From JAUWKC01 sp035529895 (GTDB lineage: Bacteria; Planctomycetota; Phycisphaerae; Sedimentisphaerales; Anaerobacaceae), in NCBI GenBank assembly GCA_035529895.1, contig DATKVV010000077.1, positions 49,134-113,133 of the forward strand: DNA of 64,000 nucleotides, written 5' to 3'. The notes under the pieces were generated by a model. The model was not told the origin of the DNA, did not search any database, and saw only the letters and a program-made list of their open reading frames with translations. This document shows, one piece after another, positions 25,308-34,301 of this stretch (its first letter is position 1; every line of letters begins with the position of its first letter). The translations under genes were made by a program, and so were the position numbers.

Positions 25308-27305
25308 ATGGTTAATCCGTGTTTTCCAGGAAGGTTGTGCCGCGTTGCCGCCTTGACTGTTTTTGTTGCCTTTGGCCGACTGAGGGGTGAGGACGCATCG
25401 CGGAATCATTTTTGGGTGCCCAAGGACCCGCCGAAGGCGCATTACAAGATTGATTGTTCGATTGACCCGGCCAAGGGCCTGTTGGAAGGTAAGGAGATTA
25501 TTCGTTTCAGGAACTCCACGGGCGCGCCCATTCACCGTTTTGCCATCAAGTGGTTTTCTTATGAGGAAGTGCCGTTGGAGATAAAAAGCAGCATGCAGTT
25601 TACGGTCAACGGCAGGACGGTTTTGCCCTTAACAGGCAAAGCGGCTGGCCCGGTGGTTTTCGAACTCCCTGATGTGCTCAAGCCCCGCAAGAAAGTAAAC
25701 CTCCAGATAGAGTTTGCTGTTTCTGCCCCGGCGTACGCCGGTCAAGACAAGCTGATTTTGACCGATTGGCATCCGCGTCTCTGGTGGGGCTTCGAAACAC
25801 ACGATGACTTTGATGTAAAAATCGAAGTGCCGAGCAACTATGTATTAGCCGCTGGCGGAATGCTCAGTCGCAAAACGGGCCGCTATCGCGCCAAGGGTGT
25901 TCGTTCCTTCGGCCTGTTTCTCGGCAAAGATTTCGACGTAATCGAAGCGAACGCGCACGACGTGCTTGTCCGCTGTATATTCCCGCCGAAAGGCCGGGAG
26001 TGTGCCGAACTGCTGCTAAGGACGGCGGTGGACGTCATCGGTTTCTATCGGCAGCGCTTCGGATTCTATCCCTATCCAAATCTTACCATTGTACCCGGCC
26101 ACGATGAGCCAAAGGGCGGCTGGCCGATAGCCACCGGTATTGTGGGCATCCATGGCATGCAGACAATGAGCAGGCAAAACCTGAACTGGTATATGGATAC
26201 TCACTGGCGATGGATTACCGCGCATGAAATCGGCCATCAATACTGGGGCGAGTACGTGCTGGAGAAAGACAAGCCGGGCTGGCTGTGGATTGCATTGGGC
26301 ATTTACGCCGACCGAGAGTATGTGCGGGCAAGAGGGTTGTCAACCGTCAAGCATCTCGGACTGATGGACCGCTATATCGAGGGCGCGCGAAAGGGACTGG
26401 ATACCACCATGAACAGGTCGCAGGAGGAAATGACCAGGATAAAGTTCGACTTCAATAACGTTGTTACCCACGGCAAAGGCTACGCGGTTATCAGCGCGCT
26501 GCATTGTGTTCTGGGAAAGGAGGTGTTCGGCCGCATTTGTCGGCGATGTCTGAAGGAATTCGCCGGTCAAAGACTGGGCGTTGCGGATTTCCAGAGGATA
26601 TGCGAGCGCGAAAGCGGCCAGGATTTGGGGTGGTTCTTCGAACAATGGGTGAATTCAGACAAACAGCTGGTGTATGAAATATCTTCACAGGAATGTCAGA
26701 AGCGGACCGATGGGTACCTCTGCAAGGTTGGTGTCAAACGTGTCGGCAACCTGAAAATGCCGCTGCCGGTCGCAGCCTATTTTGAAGACGGCACCGTGCA
26801 GCGCAGGTTCACCGACAGGTTGCTTGATGTGGATACGTTGACGTTTAAAGCCGCGGCGCCTTTGAAGCGCGCTTTTTTAGACCCGGAAAATCGGCTCGCA
26901 CTGGTGGATGAGGTAAGTGGCGAGATTTGTGCCCTGCCCAAGGTCGGCTCCGGGGATCGGGCCCTTGTCTTGTTCAAGAGGGCGAGTCGGACCGGATTCT
27001 CAAGGGCGGGTTCCTGGTTTATTCTTGGTCTCTTGTTATACGATGGGAAATACTACGAGGAGGCTTTGCAGGCTTTCCAATGGGCCTACGAACTCGGCGA
27101 TGGGCGCTCATCCCGCAAGCTCGCTTCTTTGGTCTGGCAGGGGCATATCCTGGATCTGCAGGGACGGAGAGGCCAGGCCGTGGCGTGTTATGGACGGGCC
27201 CTGAGCGAAGGCAAGGACTTTGAGGTACGGCATGGTCAGTATGAGATGAGAATAAATCGCCGGTGGGTCGAAGAGCGACTGGAACAGCCGTTTGTGCGCA
27301 AGTAG
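25308..27305 (+). CDS. M1 aminopeptidase-like protein with incomplete zinc site
   Basis: 665 residues from ATG 25308 (AGGAGA seven bases before); an upstream in-frame GTG is less likely. Signal peptide about 1-30 (MVNPCFPGRLCRVAALTVFV). An N-terminal beta-saddle domain (HYKIDCSIDPAKGLLEGKEI, then RFRNSTG) is followed by the catalytic-type domain: DWHPRLWWG, YPYPNLTIVPG, and HEIGHQ at about residues 306-311, the zinc-binding HExxH. The third ligand, a Glu in the 'WLNEGFA' motif 18-19 residues on, is absent: the sequence reads LWIALGIYADREY. The exopeptidase GAMEN motif is also missing (TGIVGIHGM in that place). A C-terminal helical part holds a TPR-like tail (YYEEALQAFQWAYELGDGRS). It may be a non-peptidase relative or use another ligand. 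Confidence 0.82.
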   Translation: MVNPCFPGRLCRVAALTVFVAFGRLRGEDASRNHFWVPKDPPKAHYKIDCSIDPAKGLLEGKEIIRFRNSTGAPIHRFAIKWFSYEEVPLEIKSSMQFTVNGRTVLPLTGKAAGPVVFELPDVLKPRKKVNLQIEFAVSAPAYAGQDKLILTDWHPRLWWGFETHDDFDVKIEVPSNYVLAAGGMLSRKTGRYRAKGVRSFGLFLGKDFDVIEANAHDVLVRCIFPPKGRECAELLLRTAVDVIGFYRQRFGFYPYPNLTIVPGHDEPKGGWPIATGIVGIHGMQTMSRQNLNWYMDTHWRWITAHEIGHQYWGEYVLEKDKPGWLWIALGIYADREYVRARGLSTVKHLGLMDRYIEGARKGLDTTMNRSQEEMTRIKFDFNNVVTHGKGYAVISALHCVLGKEVFGRICRRCLKEFAGQRLGVADFQRICERESGQDLGWFFEQWVNSDKQLVYEISSQECQKRTDGYLCKVGVKRVGNLKMPLPVAAYFEDGTVQRRFTDRLLDVDTLTFKAAAPLKRAFLDPENRLALVDEVSGEICALPKVGSGDRALVLFKRASRTGFSRAGSWFILGLLLYDGKYYEEALQAFQWAYELGDGRSSRKLASLVWQGHILDLQGRRGQAVACYGRALSEGKDFEVRHGQYEMRINRRWVEERLEQPFVRK

Positions 27306-27357
27306 GGCCGGTTGGCATTTACCGAGCCGTGTGCCGGCGATTTCGGGTTTTTTTGCG

Positions 27358-27386
27358 TTGACATAGCCCTTGGGGGCTGATATAAT
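27358..27386 (+). promoter_or_regulatory. Perfect consensus promoter of the cdaA region
   Basis: TTGACA (27358-27363), 17 bases, TATAAT (27381-27386). Both hexamers and the spacing are exactly consensus. It is 65 bases before the small membrane protein gene, and no other promoter is seen up to the end of the cdaR-like gene. Confidence 0.85.
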
Positions 27387-27450
27387 AATTTATAATCGAG
27401 GTCTAAACTTCTATCCAGGACTATGGGTGTTGAATTTCGAAGAAGGTGGA

Positions 27451-27699
27451 ATGATGAAAAACAATAACAAGGTGAAAGGTTACGTCTTGGGCCTTTTTGG
27501 CTTGGCCTTTGTGCTGTGCGTCTGGGTTTTCTTGGCCGGCGGTTGTGGGTCCTGGGCCCAGCCGGGCGAGACCGAGGCCGAGGGGCAAAGGAGACATATG
27601 CGGAATCTTGCCATAAATCAGCAGGAAATGATGGCGGATATCGACAAGGTTCTGCTCTTTGATAAACCGAGCACGCTGAGCGATAAGAGAATACGATAA
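27451..27699 (+). CDS. Small membrane or lipoprotein-like protein ahead of cdaA
   Basis: 82 residues from ATG 27451 (the next codon is ATG too, and AAGGTGGA touches the first). A short Lys/Asn-rich start leads into one hydrophobic stretch (VLGLFGLAFVLCVWVFLAGG) ending in GGC, which is lipobox-like though not ideal. The rest is a 45-residue charged part (RRHMRNLAINQQEMMADIDK). It is 49 bases before cdaA and follows the consensus promoter, so it is the first gene of the c-di-AMP unit. No family recognised. It may be a membrane-associated partner of CdaA or simply a leader gene (inference). Confidence 0.6.
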   Translation: MMKNNNKVKGYVLGLFGLAFVLCVWVFLAGGCGSWAQPGETEAEGQRRHMRNLAINQQEMMADIDKVLLFDKPSTLSDKRIR

Positions 27700-27748
27700 T
27701 TCGGGACCCGGCTGCCACAGCGCCGGACCCGTCGAAGGGATTTGACCC

Positions 27749-28639
27749 GTGGAGATGCTCATCGATTATTTTCGTCGGGTGGCGATGAATCCATGGTGGG
27801 TGGTGGCCATTGAGCTGTTTTTTATCGGTTTTGTTGTCTACTGGGCCGTGGATTTCCTCGAGGGCACTCGCGGAGAGAGGTTGTTCCGCGGGGTTGTGTT
27901 CATTCTCATTGCCGGCTTTCTGATCTTGAAGCTGGTCGTCGGCCGGTTTGCGTTCATCCGTTTGCAGTATCTCTACAATGGCTTTTTAATCTTCGTGTTG
28001 GTTATTGCCGTGGCGGCCTTTCAGCCCGAAATCCGAAGGGCCCTCATTCGTATCGGTGAGCCGCGCTTCTTGGCAAGTTCCTCCCAGCTGTTGGTAAAGA
28101 CGATAGAGGAGATAATCGCCGCGGTCACGCAATTTTCCACCGCCAGAACAGGGGCTATCATTGTTATGGAAAGACGCGTCGCGCTGGGAGAGTTCATAGA
28201 AACCGGCGTGCGCCTCGATGCCAGAGTTACCGCCGAGCTGCTCAGGACTATTTTCCATCCCGGCACGGCCCTTCACGATATGGCGGTCATAATACGACTT
28301 GACAGGGTGGTCGCCGCAAGGGCGCAGTTGCCCCTGGCCGAGGCCGACAGCGTCGACGGCGTCGAACTGGGTTCCCGACACCGCGCCGCCCTGGGCATTA
28401 CCGCAGGGTCGGACGCCGTCTGCCTGGTCGTCAGTGAGGAAACCGGAACAATCTCGCTTGCTCAGGACGGACGCTTGACCAGAGACATCACGGAGTCCGA
28501 GTTGAGAAAACGCCTGACCGCCGCGATGGGTGAAATGATGATGCCTGCCTTTTCGGGGGTCCGGGGATGGCTCGGGAGGTTTGGCCGCAAAGCCCCACAG
28601 CAGCGCAGCGGCGCCGCCGGGCAGAAAGCTGTCGATTGA
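27749..28639 (+). CDS. cdaA: Membrane diadenylate cyclase CdaA
   Basis: 296 residues from GTG 27749 (AAGGGA eight bases before); ATG 27755 is an alternative. Three membrane helices in the first 90 residues (WWVVAIELFFIGFVVYWAVD, LFRGVVFILIAGFLILKLVV, LYNGFLIFVLVIAVAAF) precede FQPEIRRALIRIG, the start of the DAC domain. The domain carries GAIIVMERRVALGEF, HPGTALHDMAVII and GSRHRAALGI. It joins two ATP into cyclic di-AMP, a messenger for osmolyte transport and envelope balance. The usual DGA motif reads DMA here (Gly to Met), while the RHR motif is intact. A 25-residue C-terminal tail is rich in Gln, Arg and Gly. The cdaR-like gene follows after 22 bases, the standard arrangement. Length is slightly above the Bacillus enzyme. 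Confidence 0.9.
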   Translation: MEMLIDYFRRVAMNPWWVVAIELFFIGFVVYWAVDFLEGTRGERLFRGVVFILIAGFLILKLVVGRFAFIRLQYLYNGFLIFVLVIAVAAFQPEIRRALIRIGEPRFLASSSQLLVKTIEEIIAAVTQFSTARTGAIIVMERRVALGEFIETGVRLDARVTAELLRTIFHPGTALHDMAVIIRLDRVVAARAQLPLAEADSVDGVELGSRHRAALGITAGSDAVCLVVSEETGTISLAQDGRLTRDITESELRKRLTAAMGEMMMPAFSGVRGWLGRFGRKAPQQRSGAAGQKAVD

Positions 28640-28661
28640 CGATTGAAGGTGGAATCTGCTT

Positions 28662-29696
28662 ATGCCCAAGAACATCAAATACGGCAAAGTCCTGGTTGTG
28701 GTTTTCTTGACAGTGCTGATATGGGTCTGGGCGGACTTGGCCTTGGACGAATCGCTGCCGGTTTTGGGCGCCACCGTGAAGATTGCCAGGTCCAACCCCG
28801 CGCTGTGGGTGAGTTTTGATGATAGGCCATCGGTTTCTGTTGAGGAAATAGTCCTTAAAGGACCGTCGATGAGGATTGCCGAACTGGACAGAAACCTGAA
28901 AAAGGGCCAGAACCTCGTGTTTGACTTTGATGCCGTGCGGGAAGGCATGGCCGACCCCGGCCCTCATTCCCTTGTGCTGCTGCCGTTTCTCCAGAAAGAT
29001 AAGGAAATAAAGAGGCTTGGTCTGAAGGTTGAGCGCTGCAAGCCGGACAAGCTTTCTGTTAAAGTTGTCGGCCTCGTCGAAAAGAAACTGGAGGTAAGGT
29101 GCGAAGATGACGACCAGAATCCGATACCTGCGTCCATTGAGCCCAAAGAGGTTTTCGTGCCCGTGCCCGAAGATGTGGGTGGCGGGTTTGCACAAGTTCA
29201 GTTGACAGCCGGTGACATTGAACAGGCCAGAGGGTCGTACATAAAAAAAACGCCCCATTTCAAGCTTGCTGACGGCCAAATAACAATGGCCAGAACACCT
29301 GTTAAAATCACAATGCCGGCCGCAGAGGACCCGCGGCAAGACCGGCTTGTAGAGCAGCCAACGCTTGCTGTCGCTTTGAGCGTCAACCTACAGGCAAGAT
29401 ACGAAGTTATTGTAACCAATTATGCTGAGGTGACGGCTGCCTTTGAAATCCGGGCCACCCTCGATGCCTGGAGGGTTTTTCAGGCGCAGCTGTTGCCCTC
29501 GATGACTCTTTATATTTATGATGATGACGTAAAAAAGGGAACAGAGGAGCAAAGCAGAGAGGTTGTTTATAACTTCCCTCCCGAGTTTTTCCGCAAGGGC
29601 GAGATCGACCTCAAGAGTCCGTCGCAGCCGAGACGGGCCAAGTTCAAGCTCCGGCCTCTGACTGCTGCTGGGACTCCCCCGACTGGCGCACAATAG
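28662..29696 (+). CDS. CdaR-like membrane-anchored YbbR-domain protein
   Basis: 344 residues from ATG 28662 (AAGGTGGA ten bases before). One N-terminal membrane helix (VLVVVFLTVLIWVWADLALD), with the bulk outside, built of repeated beta domains of about 80 residues. Recognisable YbbR-like strands include LSVKVVGLVEKKLEVRC and KEVFVPVPEDVGGGF. In Firmicutes the same position is held by CdaR, which binds CdaA and tunes c-di-AMP production. The domain similarity is low and the assignment rests mostly on gene order directly after cdaA, plus the single-helix anchor. The C-terminal part (about 240-344) has no clear match. Last gene of the unit. Confidence 0.7.
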   Translation: MPKNIKYGKVLVVVFLTVLIWVWADLALDESLPVLGATVKIARSNPALWVSFDDRPSVSVEEIVLKGPSMRIAELDRNLKKGQNLVFDFDAVREGMADPGPHSLVLLPFLQKDKEIKRLGLKVERCKPDKLSVKVVGLVEKKLEVRCEDDDQNPIPASIEPKEVFVPVPEDVGGGFAQVQLTAGDIEQARGSYIKKTPHFKLADGQITMARTPVKITMPAAEDPRQDRLVEQPTLAVALSVNLQARYEVIVTNYAEVTAAFEIRATLDAWRVFQAQLLPSMTLYIYDDDVKKGTEEQSREVVYNFPPEFFRKGEIDLKSPSQPRRAKFKLRPLTAAGTPPTGAQ

Positions 29697-29825
29697 CCAA
29701 AGCCGTCCGTCTTCAATCGTTACTGCGCCGCAGTCCCTTCCCCTTGCTAAGAGCAGCCATCTTTCTTGGTAGATACGGTTGCCGTCGCACCCATTCCCCG
29801 CGGCCGCTGGCTCAAGGGCTGGTCT

Positions 29826-30355
29826 CTAACCCCTTACCATTTTCGTGATCGTCTTGTAGGATTCAAACATCAAAACGATTGCCAGCAGCAATAAAATGCC
29901 GGCAATAATCCCGACCGCCGAGGACCTGTATTGTTTTAGCAGCAGCACCAGCGCCGAGACCGTCAGGACGTTCATGAACACCATGGGACCGAGGACAAAG
30001 GCCAGCTTGTGGCCCTTCTTTTTCAGCCAGACGGCAACCACCAGCAGTACTATGGCCGCCAGCAACTGGTTGGTTGCCCCAAAGCAAGGGCCTCTGCCAG
30101 GACACCCACAAATGCAACCGCTGCATATTTGTTCTTCATAAAGCGTATTCAGAAGATTTCTCCCAGCAGTTCATTGCACAGATAGCGGGTAATCCTTGTC
30201 CCCACACGAAGGGTTGTCATAATAAAGGTCCTGAGCATGGTTATACCTATGAGTGTTCCCAGGCTGCCGAAGAACACCATTATAAGCTACCCGTATCCGG
30301 GTCCGAATGCTCCAATCCAGCTTTTAGAAAGTCTTCCCGTATACGAGTCCTTCAG
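29826..30355 (-). pseudogene. Decayed tail of a second cstA-like gene
   Basis: The last 79 codons (stop at 29828-29826) read NQLLAAIVLLVVAVWLKKKG and so on to the end. This matches, residue by residue in pattern, the C-terminus of the intact CstA encoded next to it (NQLLAGLVALVILVWLKKTG). Further upstream on the minus strand, partly in other frames, the sequence shows FFGSLGTLIGITMLRTFIM-TTL and RITRYLCNELLGEIF, also cstA-like. In-frame stops interrupt it at 30289-30287 (TAG) and 30151-30149 (TGA), and the region joining the two parts is shortened. The first two thirds of the gene are missing. It starts 108 bases after the intact gene's stop, so it looks like the remains of a tandem copy. Confidence 0.7.
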
Positions 30356-30462
30356 TTCCGTGCGGAGCACTCCTCCATTACAGACCGTCGGCCCCGACGA
30401 GAAGACGTCCAGAAGATTGCACTTAGGTTTATTACCGGCGTGCGGCTTGAATCGGCCGGCAG

Positions 30463-32094
30463 TTAAGCGCCGACCATCTTCCTGAGTGTTCGAAGCGCCT
30501 CAAACATTAGCAACAGGGCCAATAGCAGCAGCACCGCTGCAATAATTCCCACAGCGCTGAGCTTGTGCCTTATCAGCATCAGCACCAGAGCCCAGAGCGT
30601 GACTATATTCATGAAGAGCATCGGGCCTACAATGAATCCCACCCTTCTGCCCGTTTTTTTCAACCATACCAGTATCACGAGGGCCACCAGACCCGCCAGG
30701 AGCTGGTTGCTGGTCCCGAACACGGGCCAAATCGCTTGCCACGCAGGTATTGGCTTGCCCAGCGGGTCCTCGAGGCTGATTAGCACGAATATGGCCGGCA
30801 GCACGAGCGTGGCCGCCGTCGCAAGGTAACGCGAGTGTGCTCCTTTGAGGCTGAAAAACTCCTCAAAGATATATCGGCCCAATCTGGTGGCGGTGTCCAG
30901 GGTGGTGAGAACGAAAGCCGACAGTGCCAGAAGCCCGAAAGAAGAGCCCAAACGCTGGGGTATGCCGACGAGGGACAGAAACTTGCTGATCCCCGCCGCA
31001 TAGATCATCAGGGGCGGCTTGCCGGTAAGCTCGTCACCCTTCGGCAGCATGACCACAGTGGCGAGTGCTATCACCGCCACAATACCTTCCAGCAGCATAC
31101 CTCCATAGCCTATGGCCCTTGCGTCGGTTTCTTTGTTGAGTTGTTTCGACGATGTGCCCGAAGCCACTATCGAATGAAAACCGGAGCAGGCCCCGCAGGC
31201 CACAGTGATGAAAAGGATGGGAAATAGCGTCCCTGTTTGCGGTATGCTCCAGGAGGTGAACGCCGGGTAGTTGATGGCAAATCCTCCCAGGAATATGCCC
31301 ACAAAACCGCTCAGGACCGATGCATATAGCAGATAGCTGGATAGATAATCGCGGGGCTGCAATAAAATCCACACCGGCGTGGTCGACGCTACGAAACAGT
31401 AAGCAAGCAGAATCAGGGCCCAGACCTTCCTGGGCTCGCCTGAAAAAACCTGGGCAAGCATATCAGCCTTGAGCGGGATTTGTTGGCCGCCCCAGACGGC
31501 AACAAACACCAGCGGCACAAACACTGCAGAGCACCACAACAAAGGCACTTTCAACCTGTTCAAGGCCGCCCCGAACATAATTGCAAGGGCGATAAACAGA
31601 ATCGAAGAGGTGGCCACTCCGCCGTCCTGCACGAACGTGGTGGCGGTCAAATCCGCGAATACCGTCAGGACATAAACCAGCGTCAACCAAATAAAGGCCA
31701 AAAGAAGCTTATAGGTCATAGGCGACATATATTCCCTTGCAATCTCCGCAATAGAGCGGGCATTGTGTCGGATCGAAGCGACCAGCGCGGAGAAATCAAT
31801 CACACCGCCCACAAGAATGGTACCCAGAATTACCCATATTAGAACCGGGGCCCACCCGAAGGCCAGCGCACCGATAATGGGCCCGACTATCGGTGCCGCC
31901 CCCGCAATCGAGGAAAAATGATGGCCCAGCAGCACCATCTTATGTGCCGGCACCCGGTCGACGCCGTCATAGTCCGTATGACTGGGTGTCGGACGATTGT
32001 CATCGACATCGTAGCGAGTCGTCAAGAACTTTCCATAGCTCAAATACGCTACTACGTACAAACCAATCGTAACCAGAAGAATCATGGCCAACAT
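30463..32094 (-). CDS. cstA: Carbon starvation protein CstA-type peptide/pyruvate transporter
   Basis: 543 residues from ATG 32094 (AGGAGCGTTGTA before it); an in-frame start 17 codons upstream is not favoured because the first membrane helix begins at once here (MLAMILLVTIGLYVVAYLSY). About 14-16 membrane helices. CstA hallmarks are present: VPAHKMVLLGHHFSSIAGAAP near the start, the GPIIGALAFGWAPVLIWVIL helix, CGACSGFHSIVASGTSSKQL, and ALSAFVLTTLDTATRLGRYI. Family members import peptides or pyruvate, often under carbon limitation. It is shorter than the 700-residue E. coli protein, as in many non-enteric bacteria. A broken copy of the 3' end lies immediately downstream. Confidence 0.9.
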   Translation of the reverse strand: MLAMILLVTIGLYVVAYLSYGKFLTTRYDVDDNRPTPSHTDYDGVDRVPAHKMVLLGHHFSSIAGAAPIVGPIIGALAFGWAPVLIWVILGTILVGGVIDFSALVASIRHNARSIAEIAREYMSPMTYKLLLAFIWLTLVYVLTVFADLTATTFVQDGGVATSSILFIALAIMFGAALNRLKVPLLWCSAVFVPLVFVAVWGGQQIPLKADMLAQVFSGEPRKVWALILLAYCFVASTTPVWILLQPRDYLSSYLLYASVLSGFVGIFLGGFAINYPAFTSWSIPQTGTLFPILFITVACGACSGFHSIVASGTSSKQLNKETDARAIGYGGMLLEGIVAVIALATVVMLPKGDELTGKPPLMIYAAGISKFLSLVGIPQRLGSSFGLLALSAFVLTTLDTATRLGRYIFEEFFSLKGAHSRYLATAATLVLPAIFVLISLEDPLGKPIPAWQAIWPVFGTSNQLLAGLVALVILVWLKKTGRRVGFIVGPMLFMNIVTLWALVLMLIRHKLSAVGIIAAVLLLLALLLMFEALRTLRKMVGA

Positions 32095-32194
32095 TACAAC
32101 GCTCCTAAAAAACTCCAGGGCTGACGGACCTGCGCGAACGCACATCTGAAATCCGCCTCCGCCGATTAGTATTACCGAAAATTGTATTTCCTTG

Positions 32195-33517
32195 TCATTC
32201 TACTTTCCTGTGTGAACGCAGTAATAGGCGGATTGGAACCTCGTCTACAGGCAAAAGCTCCCGCAATCGGCCTACAATAAATCTACGATAGTTCTCATCA
32301 AACAGTTCCGGCTTGTTGACGAACATAAGTATCGTCACCGGGTTAACCGCGACTTGTGTCGCATAGTAAATCTTTGGCCGCGCGGTTTTTTGTTTGCCGG
32401 CCCCGCCTTTTGCGGCCTTTATGATTTCAAAAGCCTTGTTCAGCCTGCCCGTGGGTATCCAGGTGGTCGACTGCTTGAAAATCTCAGCCGCTAAATCCAG
32501 TACGCTTTGGACGTTCTTTGCGTCGGTCGCGGTAGTAAAGGCTATCGGTGCGTATTTTAATCCCGGCAGAATCTTTGTCAAATACTCATCGTAGTCGCCC
32601 GTGACCGCCGCCTCTTTGGCAAGGTCCCATTTGTTGACGACTATTATGCAGCTTTTGTGTTCGTCCCCTATGAACTTGGCCAGTTTCTTGTCAATCTGCG
32701 CGACCGGCAGCGTGGCGTCAATCAGAAACAGCACCACGTCCGCCCGCTGAATCGACCGTGTCGCACGGACATAGCTGTAAAACTCGATGCTGTCGGCTAT
32801 CTTGCTTTTCTTTCTCACCCCGGCCGTGTCGATGACGAGGATGGTTTTGCCGTCCTTCTCAAACCGCACGTCGACCGCGTCTCTGGTCGTCCCCGGCGTC
32901 TCGCTGACGATTACCCTCTCCGAACCCACCATCGCGTTTACAAGCGTGCTCTTGCCGGCGTTTCGCTTGCCGACTATCGCAATCTTCATAACCGGCTCCG
33001 CCGGCCTGGCCGATTCCAGCCCTTCGAGCTTCTCGAAGATTCTGTCGAGCAGAACCGCCTTGTTGAGATTGTTCTTTGCCGAGATGCAAAGAAACTCGCC
33101 GAAGCCGAGCGCCGAAAACTCCCCCGCTGCCGGAAACATTCTGGCCGTGTCGGCCTTGTTGGCGACCCCGATGACATCAAGGTCTTGTTTGCGCAGAAAG
33201 CCCGCTATCTTTGCATCCAACGGCACCAGCCCGTCCCGAATGTCGACCATAAACAGCACCAGTTCCGCCGACTCAATCGCCTGCTGAATCTGCTTCTCGA
33301 TATGGCTGCTCAGGTCGTCGCGGTCAACGACTCCGTATCCGCCGGTGTCGACAAGCTCAAAGCAGCGGTCTTTTCTTTCGATGATGGTGCTGATGCGGTC
33401 GCGCGTAACCCCCGGCGTCGGCTCAACGATGCTTATCATCTCCCCGGCCAGAGCATTCAAAAGGCTGCTCTTGCCTACATTCGGCCGACCAATTATTGCT
33501 ACCTTCGGCAGTCCCAT
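32195..33517 (-). CDS. der: Ribosome biogenesis GTPase Der (EngA)
   Basis: 440 residues with two GTPase domains in tandem, the mark of Der. Domain one (about 4-165) has GRPNVGKSS, the PGVTRDR switch, DTGGYG and NKAD. Domain two (about 176-345) has GKRNAGKST, PGTTRDAVD, DTAGVRKKSK and NKWDLA. The C-terminal KH-like domain (about 350-440, KIYYATQVAVNPVTILMFVN, then RRFIVGRLREL) completes it. Der helps assemble the 50S ribosomal subunit in the cytoplasm. Length and motifs are normal; the domain-two P-loop (KRNA in place of RPNV) is a mild variant. A promoter lies upstream on the minus strand (33562-33590). Confidence 0.96.
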   Translation of the reverse strand: MGLPKVAIIGRPNVGKSSLLNALAGEMISIVEPTPGVTRDRISTIIERKDRCFELVDTGGYGVVDRDDLSSHIEKQIQQAIESAELVLFMVDIRDGLVPLDAKIAGFLRKQDLDVIGVANKADTARMFPAAGEFSALGFGEFLCISAKNNLNKAVLLDRIFEKLEGLESARPAEPVMKIAIVGKRNAGKSTLVNAMVGSERVIVSETPGTTRDAVDVRFEKDGKTILVIDTAGVRKKSKIADSIEFYSYVRATRSIQRADVVLFLIDATLPVAQIDKKLAKFIGDEHKSCIIVVNKWDLAKEAAVTGDYDEYLTKILPGLKYAPIAFTTATDAKNVQSVLDLAAEIFKQSTTWIPTGRLNKAFEIIKAAKGGAGKQKTARPKIYYATQVAVNPVTILMFVNKPELFDENYRRFIVGRLRELLPVDEVPIRLLLRSHRKVE

Positions 33518-33561
33518 CGTTGTTTGCGAAGCCTAATTTAGAATATTTTCATAAAATATGA

Positions 33562-33590
33562 ATTATACCAGAGCTGCCCGCGCATTTGAA
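33562..33590 (-). promoter_or_regulatory. Promoter of der
   Basis: On the minus strand TTCAAA (33590-33585), 17 bases, TATAAT (33567-33562). The -10 is perfect; the -35 matches at four positions. A short palindrome TTCATATTTTATGAA (33548-33562) follows at the probable start of transcription. Confidence 0.5.
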
Positions 33591-33818
33591 GCGCTGCGCG
33601 CGGCCCGATAGCGTTAAAGTATTATGTGTAAGTTTAATTTTGCCGGCGAAGGAGCCGGCCAAAGACGGCCTTTTCGATGGCTGAATAGTCGTAAAAGCAG
33701 CTCACAGGTCGCAAACGTGCGCAGCGTATTGCACATAGTCGAGCATTGACCGGACAGGGCTCGCCAGACCTGGGATTCAAGAAGTTACAACTTCTTGAAG
33801 TTCAACAAATCGCAGAAA

Positions 33819-33892
<74 letters not shown>

Positions 33893-34301
33893 AACGCTAT
33901 GAGCGACGCGGTGGTCGTCCGGCGGCATTGAGGACTGGACGAAATCACCAACTGTCAGTAAATATAATCTACCGGTGCAATGGTGTGTTTGCAAGAGAAT
34001 TGGGGCCGGCGAGAAGGGCAGGTGGCGCATAGCCACGAGCGCACAAGGCAAGAGGATGATTTGCGGATTGCTCTTGGCAAGTGTATAAGGCCGGGGCACT
34101 GTACATAGGGTTAAGGGTGGCCAACAGACGAGTACGGAGATCCATCTGCCATATTGGCACACGCACAACCGCGCGGGTAGTCGCGTAATTGGTTGTTAGA
34201 ATTGAACTTGTGGTTCCAAGTGGGTTAGGCACGTTGTTTGCTTGCTGTTTTATGTGAAGCTTGTGGTGCATCCGATAATTGGTGCGTCAAGGGGAAAAAT
34301 C
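33893..34301. other. Intergenic stretch between tRNA-Arg and clpB
   Basis: About 410 bases. No reading frame with a ribosome site and family resemblance. No CIRCE-type heat-shock repeat was found ahead of clpB, and no clear -35/-10 pair could be assigned. Confidence 0.4.

Noticed and set aside
27986..28948. Minus-strand frame of 320 codons over cdaA
   Set aside because: Shadow of cdaA and the cdaR-like gene, which have motifs and ribosome sites on the plus strand.
33641..33680. Terminator at GCCGGC/GCCGGC
   Set aside because: The palindrome is strong but neither side has a T-run in the correct place for a gene ending there.
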